DNA of 35,928 nt, taken from positions 1 through 35,928 of the forward strand of contig CAJQHZ010000053.1 in assembly GCA_905478295.1 (NCBI GenBank), in the 5' to 3' direction. Under the pieces are notes generated by a model. It did not search any database, had not been told where the DNA came from, and worked only from the letters and a program-made list of their open reading frames with translations. Position 1 is the stretch's first letter. Each line of letters starts with the position of its first letter. The DNA comes from an uncultured Flavobacteriales bacterium (lineage in GTDB: Bacteria; Bacteroidota; Bacteroidia; Flavobacteriales; Schleiferiaceae). Position numbers and translations under genes: made by a program. Below, in pieces: positions 30,810-35,928 of the stretch.

Positions 30810-32931
30810 TACTTAATAGTGCCATACGCGGAGCAAACGTTCTAAATCCGGCAGGACGAGCTGCAACTAGGTGTCTTGTGTTCGTTACATTTTGAATCGA
30901 TAATTTCAACTGTACATTTTCAGTAAGAGTATAGCTTATTGCCTCGTTTATGACCAAAGATTGTGGCAAATCGAAGGTGTTTAGTTCTGCTGTTGATTTA
31001 CGAGCGCTGAGGTATTGCAACTGACAATTGATGGACCAGCGATTTCTCTCCCATTGATGCTTAAGGGCAAATTGTAGTCGTGGTATGTAGGGCATGAAAT
31101 CACCCGCATTTACTTCCCCCCAACCATCAAATTCACTTGAAAATGATTCTTTAAAATAGGCCTGAGTTGCAGTTAGAGTTGCCTGTACTTTATGAGACTT
31201 AATTGTTTTTCCGTATTGTCCCTCGAAGCCATACACTTCTGCAGCACCGCCATTGAACATTTCACCAGATCCACTGCCGCCAGCGCTTGCTGCATCGGAA
31301 CCCAAAAGGCGGTCGTAAGCGCTGTAAAAGAAAGTAATATTGATCGGTAGCTTTAGGTGTTGAATCCCCGCCTCACCGCTTAAACTAAGCTCAGGTAATA
31401 CACCTTCTTTTGATCCTGCTGGTGTAAAACCCCTGTGCACTCCAGCGAAACTGTTCCAGTTTTTAATAGAATAATTTAAACTCATACCGGGTAAAAATAC
31501 CGTGCTGTAATTCGTCCGATCTTTAACATCTACGCCTATTCTATCCGCGTCATTAGAACCGTAGTCTATTCTATTTGCCTGAATGTTTTCTGTTCTAAAT
31601 CCGGCTTGAATATTAAGACTTTTATGAGAAAGCGTGTTTCTGTAGTAGGTACTTTGAGCAGTGGTGTAATCAATTCTATTGCCGGCTTCCCCAGGTAGTC
31701 CAGGTTGCATTAAAGCAAAAACATTTTGACCGATGTGGTACTTATCAGAATGCTGAAAACGATCAGCATGGTCGTAGTGTAGCCTTAGACCTGTCTCATG
31801 TTTGAGTAGTATGTTTCCAAAGCGTTGAGCGAACTGTCCACGAAGTTGGACGCCTTGACTCAAATAGTACCTATTATTTGCTTTGAGTTGTGCAAGAGCG
31901 GAATCTGAATTATCGCCGTTAATTGCATCAAATTCAGCCGGGTAATTTTGGTGATTGTCTAAAATAGAGACGATCGATATGGCACCGTTCCCTGCGTCGA
32001 TTTTATCCAATTTATACCAATTGCGGTGCACGTATTGACGATAGATATCGGCTCTTATGAAACCTTGCTTGAGATTCATAGTATAGCCGAGTCGAGTCAT
32101 CAATCGGTCCATACTCATTTCATCATTGCTAGAAGCAAAATAGCGTTCATTTGGAGTAAGTAATGCAGTTGGTAGAGTAGTACCTAAATAAGTCTGTTGT
32201 GAGCGCTCACTGGTGCCTGCTATAAGTACTTCTAGGTGGTGAATATCTTTATTGTCGAGGTGGTGTATGAGTTTTAGATATCCGTCGTTTAGGTCAAATC
32301 CACCAGATCGTTCGTCTTTTATGGTGTGAAAACCGGAAGCCTCGTTGTGAAAAAGTCCGAAGAGAAGTTGCGTGCGATTGGTTGGTAGAACTTCACCAGA
32401 AATTGCACCTCTGATTTGATCGAAAGCTCCGGCCGCCAATGAAAATTTGAAATTAGGTTTCTCATCTCCTACTGGGGTAACAAAATTAAGGGCCCCTCCG
32501 GTACTTTGAGGACCAGTTACGATCTGAGCTGCACCTTTGAGAACTTCAATATTGGAATACTTCCAGATAACCGGTGTATAGTAGGCCTCAGGTGCACTAT
32601 ATGCCGCCGGCGCTGTGAGCACACCATCTTCCATCAATGTAATGCGTGACGAACGAAGCGTTCCTGTTCCACGTATTCCGATATTCATTCGAAGACCCCA
32701 GCCATCCTCTTGTTGCCCATAGACCCCTGGTTGACTTTGTAAAACCGTATTCATATCAGTCTGGTCAAAGGTTAAAACGTCCTTCTGTTTAAGTACTATT
32801 CCTGCGCCACTGATATGCTGTTCCGCAAATCCTGACTGAGCGGTAATGGTGATACTTTCGAGTTCAACCGGCGCGGATAGAACTGTATCGTTTGGTGTCA
32901 AAAGAATGCTTAACAGAGCCGGGTAGAGCAT
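30793..32931 (-). CDS. TonB-dependent receptor, FecA-like (iron/siderophore)
   Basis: Outer-membrane receptor of about 712 residues. The plug region closely follows FecA-type sequences: QPGVYGQQEDGWGLRMNIG, RGTGTLRSSRITLMEDGVL and APAAYSAPEAYYTPVIWK; later the barrel ends in LLSINVSL. In contrast to the receptor at 4458 it lacks the CarboxypepD_reg-like domain and no DUF4249 partner is adjacent. Three in-frame ATGs are possible (33003, 32982, 32931). The promoter at 32961-32991 lies between the second and third, and a hydrophobic signal-like segment (LYPALLSILLTPNDTVLS) begins at the third, so 32931 is preferred. Ferric citrate or related uptake is the likely role. No fecIR-type regulators or Fur box were recognised nearby. 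Confidence 0.88.
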   Translation of the reverse strand: MLYPALLSILLTPNDTVLSAPVELESITITAQSGFAEQHISGAGIVLKQKDVLTFDQTDMNTVLQSQPGVYGQQEDGWGLRMNIGIRGTGTLRSSRITLMEDGVLTAPAAYSAPEAYYTPVIWKYSNIEVLKGAAQIVTGPQSTGGALNFVTPVGDEKPNFKFSLAAGAFDQIRGAISGEVLPTNRTQLLFGLFHNEASGFHTIKDERSGGFDLNDGYLKLIHHLDNKDIHHLEVLIAGTSERSQQTYLGTTLPTALLTPNERYFASSNDEMSMDRLMTRLGYTMNLKQGFIRADIYRQYVHRNWYKLDKIDAGNGAISIVSILDNHQNYPAEFDAINGDNSDSALAQLKANNRYYLSQGVQLRGQFAQRFGNILLKHETGLRLHYDHADRFQHSDKYHIGQNVFALMQPGLPGEAGNRIDYTTAQSTYYRNTLSHKSLNIQAGFRTENIQANRIDYGSNDADRIGVDVKDRTNYSTVFLPGMSLNYSIKNWNSFAGVHRGFTPAGSKEGVLPELSLSGEAGIQHLKLPINITFFYSAYDRLLGSDAASAGGSGSGEMFNGGAAEVYGFEGQYGKTIKSHKVQATLTATQAYFKESFSSEFDGWGEVNAGDFMPYIPRLQFALKHQWERNRWSINCQLQYLSARKSTAELNTFDLPQSLVINEAISYTLTENVQLKLSIQNVTNTRHLVAARPAGFRTFAPRMALLSINVSL

Positions 32932-32960
32932 GTTATTTAGAATGGATTTAAATAAGACCG

Positions 32961-32991
32961 CAAACGTATTATGTAGAACCATTCTAAACAA
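32961..32991 (-). promoter_or_regulatory. Promoter of the FecA-like receptor gene
   Basis: On the minus strand TTG (32991 to 32989), 20 nt, then TACGTTTG (32968 to 32961) fit the Bacteroidota promoter exactly. Transcription would start near 32955, about 24 nt before the ATG at 32931, and excludes the two upstream in-frame ATGs on this transcript. Confidence 0.78.
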
Positions 32992-33076
32992 GCTGAAGCG
33001 CATATTTTTTCTACTTTTTTTGAAACGCTTCGTTCACGCATTCTCTTAGGCTTGTCATCGCAGAATTCGTAGTTTT

Positions 33077-34702
33077 ATGGCAATGGGAAAGGCTATACCG
33101 ACATTTTTATTACTTCTTTTTTTCGGAGGGCTGAAAGGGCAAAATTGTTCTGTAAGTGTGTCTGCGGATTCGCTCACGGCTTGTGTTGGTGATACTATAT
33201 TTATGGCTGCAACGGGAATGAGCGAATATCAATGGTCACATGACGCTACCTTAAGTTGCGATACTTGTGCCTCGCCTTACATTATTCTTTCTGATACAGC
33301 ATCTTATGTGGTAGTTAAAGGACTTAGCCAAACCAGTCAGGTGGCGACTAATGGTAACTTTTCGAATGGAAATACCGGTTTTTTAACCGCTTACACGTAC
33401 AATGCTACATCCATTTGGAATGAGGGAACCTATGCAGTAGGGCCAAACCCAAATGCAGTGCACCCGAACTTTAGTAGTTGGGGCGATCATACAACGGGTA
33501 CAGGAAATTACATGCTGGTTAATGGGTCCACTGGAGGTAATAAAATACTTTGGCGACAGATTGTTAGCTTTCCCCCCGGGGTTCAGGTGACTATGCGATG
33601 GTGGATGCTGACTTTCGTAACTCCGGCTGGTTCAGTCCAGCTAAAACTTTCCGGTACAAATATTGGAAATGCCGCAAGCACGCCGAACTCGACGGGAGTT
33701 TGGGCTCAAGCCACTAGAACTTTTACGGTTCCCGCCTCAGGAAACGCAACCATTAATTTAGTGACTACTAGCGCGGCCTTGTCCGGAAATGACTTCGGTA
33801 TTGATGATATAAGTTTTCAATACACCTGTGAATCTTATGATACAGTGTGGATCGCACCCAAAAGTGATGCTCAAATTAGCATAGACACGACTGCACTATT
33901 TGCGTGTGATAGTCTTTGTTTTACATTAAATAATGGATTGGATTCGTCTGGACTATTAAATTACCAATGGGTACTCAGTGACGGAACTGCGGATACTGCT
34001 AAAACATTTTCGCATTGCCTGAGCGATTCAGGCGACTACTTTGGATATCTTTTGACCTCTTCAAACGAAGGGTGTACAGATAGCGTCGCATTACCAGTAA
34101 TGCGTATCGGATATTCGAGAAAGCTTGATAGCTTGGTGATTAGCAACGATGGAAAGTATTTCGCAAACGGCATTTTAGTATTAAATCCTAACGAAGTTAT
34201 TGGATTGGGTGCGCATTTTGAATCGTATGCAGGTTCTCGAGGTTTGGATAGTTTGTATATTTCTTATGGCTCTGGAAACCTGAATGAGCCTGGTATTCTG
34301 CCTTCCCAGATGGCGCACGGTTGGAATCCTGTTTCGCTTTCCCAAGAGCCTCAGACGGTCTGTGTCTACCTATATACCTCGGATGGTTGTGTGGATTCAC
34401 TTTGTAGGCAGGTCGCCTTTTATCCTACTATTGCAGTGCCCAATTTTTTTACACCTAACGGGGATATGATAAACGATGTACTCGAGATACAGTCGACTAA
34501 CACAGATCGATTGCTGCAAAGAATATACAACCGTTGGGGCCAATTGCTCTTTGAAACGGAACAGCCGGACCTCTTTTGGGATGGAAAAGTTAATGGCAAA
34601 CCTGCTGCTGCTGGTGTTTATTTCTTGGAGGTTGAAGCATCAAACCTTTACACTAGCGGCCGACCCATAATGCAACGAAAGGCCATACATTTGATAAAGT
34701 AA
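33077..34702 (+). CDS. T9SS-exported protein with type-B (gliding-associated) C-terminal domain
   Basis: A 541-residue secreted or surface protein. Signal peptide at the N-terminus (AIPTFLLLLFFGGLKGQ). PKD/Ig-like segment about 24-85 (VGDTIFMAATGMSEYQWS), a jelly-roll lectin-like region about 90-255 (NGNFSNGNTGFLTAYTY, WRQIVSFPPGVQVTMRWWM), Ig-like/PKD segments about 265-450, then the type-B C-terminal sorting domain (about 455-541) with VPNFFTPNGDMINDVLEI, RIYNRWGQLLFE and AAGVYFLEVEA. It therefore implies a working type IX secretion system in the organism. A second ATG at 33083 is equally good; TAGTTTTA lies just before. Four nt separate its stop from the next start, so it is probably co-transcribed with the arylsulfotransferase-like gene. 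Confidence 0.88.
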   Translation: MAMGKAIPTFLLLLFFGGLKGQNCSVSVSADSLTACVGDTIFMAATGMSEYQWSHDATLSCDTCASPYIILSDTASYVVVKGLSQTSQVATNGNFSNGNTGFLTAYTYNATSIWNEGTYAVGPNPNAVHPNFSSWGDHTTGTGNYMLVNGSTGGNKILWRQIVSFPPGVQVTMRWWMLTFVTPAGSVQLKLSGTNIGNAASTPNSTGVWAQATRTFTVPASGNATINLVTTSAALSGNDFGIDDISFQYTCESYDTVWIAPKSDAQISIDTTALFACDSLCFTLNNGLDSSGLLNYQWVLSDGTADTAKTFSHCLSDSGDYFGYLLTSSNEGCTDSVALPVMRIGYSRKLDSLVISNDGKYFANGILVLNPNEVIGLGAHFESYAGSRGLDSLYISYGSGNLNEPGILPSQMAHGWNPVSLSQEPQTVCVYLYTSDGCVDSLCRQVAFYPTIAVPNFFTPNGDMINDVLEIQSTNTDRLLQRIYNRWGQLLFETEQPDLFWDGKVNGKPAAAGVYFLEVEASNLYTSGRPIMQRKAIHLIK

Positions 34703-34706
34703 AGCC

Positions 34707-35928
34707 ATGAGATCTAAACTGCTAAACGGCATCACGTCCGTAATTATCATTCTTGCCTTACTTTCCTTTTATGGTTGGAGCGTCCGAAAACATGGAATTC
34801 CAGGTAAAGCCCAAGGATTATGGGGAAAGTTCTTAGTTACGCTCACTTCGTTCCCAGATTTGGTCACGCAGGCCGCTGAGGAGGTAGAAAAGTTACCAGG
34901 AACCTTCGTGCCAACACACCCCGCATTTTCCTCTGTAAATAGATTAGATTACGACATCAATGTATTGGTGAGCTATTCAAACGAGGAAGGAAATAGAGCA
35001 ATAGAGGTCCGTAATTTAAAAACACAGGCCGTTAAAAAATCTTGGGAAGTCAAAGGCGGATTGAAGACGCATCATCGAATCATGCATCCACTACTGCTTT
35101 CAAATGACCGTATCGCGTATGCCACAAATGGTTACGACGGTATTTATTGCATGAATGCTGTCGGCGAGCAACTTTGGCATCAAAAGGAAATTGGGCACCA
35201 TCATTCCATGAATGCGGGTATCGGCGAAACGATGTGGGTTTGTGCTTATGATCTGTCTGAAGCTTCGCACCCATCAAACGGCGTTGTATACGAAATGGGA
35301 GGCGTTAAATACCACTTTTTAGACAACTACATTGCCCAGTTAGATACGGAAACAGGTGCGATACTTTTTAAGCGCTCGATGGCCGAATTATTACTCGATC
35401 ATGGGTTAGAACACCTGATCATTAAGAGTGTAGTTGTTGATGATCCTATTCATTTGAATGATGTTGAGCCGGTTTTAGAATCGAGCGAATACATGCTTGC
35501 AGGGGATGTCTTTTTAAGTTTTAGGACTTCTTCCGTAATTATGCACTACAGACCCTCAAACGACAGTATTGTTCGCGTGATTGAAGGTCCTTTTACCAGT
35601 CAGCACGATGTGGATATTATCGATGGACAAACCATCGCATTTTTTAATAATAATGCACCAACTAAGAGATTTAAAGAAGATGGAGGACGAAGAAAGGAGT
35701 CTGATCTTCTAAAGTACCCGGCGTATTCTTCGCATATCAAATATTACGACTTTGTCTCTCAGACTTTCAGCGCGCCAAACAAAGAGGTCTATTCGCAACA
35801 TGGCGTGTATTCATTTACGGAAGGTTTGTTTGAGTTATTACCCAACGGTGATGTACTTATCGAAGAACAAAACCCTAGTCTGTTGTGGGTGTTTAGACAA
35901 GATAGTTTGTTGTTTAAGGGAATCTTGC
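34707..35928 (+). CDS. Arylsulfotransferase-like protein, membrane-anchored, 3'-truncated by window edge
   Basis: A continuous frame of 407 codons from the ATG at 34707 to the window end, no stop seen. One N-terminal hydrophobic helix (about 9-25, no cleavage motif) suggests a signal anchor. The body has beta-propeller repeats and the residues of an ASST-type PAPS-independent sulfotransferase active site: HHHSMN (164-169), HLND (249-252), FRTSSVIMH (Arg273, His280) and SQHDVDI (His300). E. coli-type ASST uses three His and one Arg in this order. It could also be another propeller protein, because the spacing was judged by eye. It starts 4 nt after the T9SS protein's stop. Confidence 0.65.
   Translation, partial: MRSKLLNGITSVIIILALLSFYGWSVRKHGIPGKAQGLWGKFLVTLTSFPDLVTQAAEEVEKLPGTFVPTHPAFSSVNRLDYDINVLVSYSNEEGNRAIEVRNLKTQAVKKSWEVKGGLKTHHRIMHPLLLSNDRIAYATNGYDGIYCMNAVGEQLWHQKEIGHHHSMNAGIGETMWVCAYDLSEASHPSNGVVYEMGGVKYHFLDNYIAQLDTETGAILFKRSMAELLLDHGLEHLIIKSVVVDDPIHLNDVEPVLESSEYMLAGDVFLSFRTSSVIMHYRPSNDSIVRVIEGPFTSQHDVDIIDGQTIAFFNNNAPTKRFKEDGGRRKESDLLKYPAYSSHIKYYDFVSQTFSAPNKEVYSQHGVYSFTEGLFELLPNGDVLIEEQNPSLLWVFRQDSLLFKGIL

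Noticed and set aside
32932-33003. Upstream ATGs (33003, 32982) for the FecA-like receptor
   Set aside because: They lie at or before the predicted promoter elements, and the signal-peptide-like stretch only begins at 32931.
1-35928. CRISPR arrays, tRNA or rRNA genes, insertion sequences, defence or toxin-antitoxin modules
   Set aside because: None was recognised on either strand by reading; a tool search (tRNAscan, CRISPR finder, DefenseFinder) would be the decisive check.

Overview
The window is a gene-dense, almost entirely chromosomal 'housekeeping plus accessory' segment from a member of the Bacteroidota, most likely class Flavobacteriia (a marine Cryomorphaceae/Schleiferiaceae-like lineage is a guess). 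The reasons are: a TonB receptor paired with a DUF4249 lipoprotein, a type IX secretion (T9SS) type-B C-terminal domain, a GldI-like FKBP lipoprotein next to nrnA, cyclophilin-FKBP chimeras, a small DUF6435/Lacal_2735-type protein, a DUF1801 protein, a glycine-lipid-type acyltransferase pair, and promoter elements of the Bacteroidota type (TTG or TTTG, about 17-21 nt, TAnnTTTG). No rRNA, tRNA, CRISPR array, insertion sequence or prophage was seen. No stretch longer than 300 bases lacks a gene; the largest gaps are about 145 bases (2421-2564 and 17092-17238).

Layout. 1-2420 (minus): start of a phosphohexomutase gene and htpG with its terminator. 2565-3569 (plus): fabH-type ketoacyl synthase. 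3570-10043 (minus): a run transcribed hutI, hutG, glutamate formimidoyltransferase, TonB receptor, DUF4249 lipoprotein; the first three genes overlap by ATGA junctions. 10089-14589 (plus): aroC, an acidic amino acid/dicarboxylate symporter and an OmpA-family TPR/PD40 protein, again with overlapping junctions. 14661-15532 (minus): ndk then rplS, separated by a spacer with three consecutive hairpins. 15608-19328 (plus): nrnA, a GldI-like FKBP lipoprotein and two tandem cyclophilin-FKBP fusion proteins, one a lipoprotein and one cytosolic. 19417-22144 (minus): xerD, a small lipoprotein of unknown function and a class-3-like aldehyde dehydrogenase, all overlapping. 22182-22613 (plus): aroQ. 22593-26709 (minus): DUF1801 protein, PlsC-like and GNAT acyltransferases (GlsA/GlsB-like), a YqhD-like alcohol dehydrogenase and an ArsC-like phosphatase/reductase. 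26810-26977 (plus): a 55-residue protein. 26974-28079 (minus): alpha/beta hydrolase and DUF3817 membrane protein. 28173-30809 (plus): SulP transporter, an unknown outer-membrane protein and OsmC. 30793-32931 (minus): FecA-like receptor. 33077-35928 (plus): a T9SS-exported protein and a truncated, membrane-anchored arylsulfotransferase-like protein.

How the genes work together. The hut genes catabolise imidazolonepropionate to glutamate, with two alternative enzymes for formimidoylglutamate encoded side by side. The nrnA/FKBP/immunophilin block concentrates five prolyl isomerase domains in three genes, probably serving envelope and cytosolic protein folding. The GlsA/GlsB-like pair probably makes an amino-acid-containing membrane lipid.

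The strongest oddities are the tandem dual-family immunophilins with a terminator wedged 11 nt before the second start codon, the structured rplS leader, and a recurrent arrangement in which a -7 promoter box lies only 4-5 nt upstream of the ATG, which predicts leaderless mRNAs. I did not find a clearly new defence or mobile system here.
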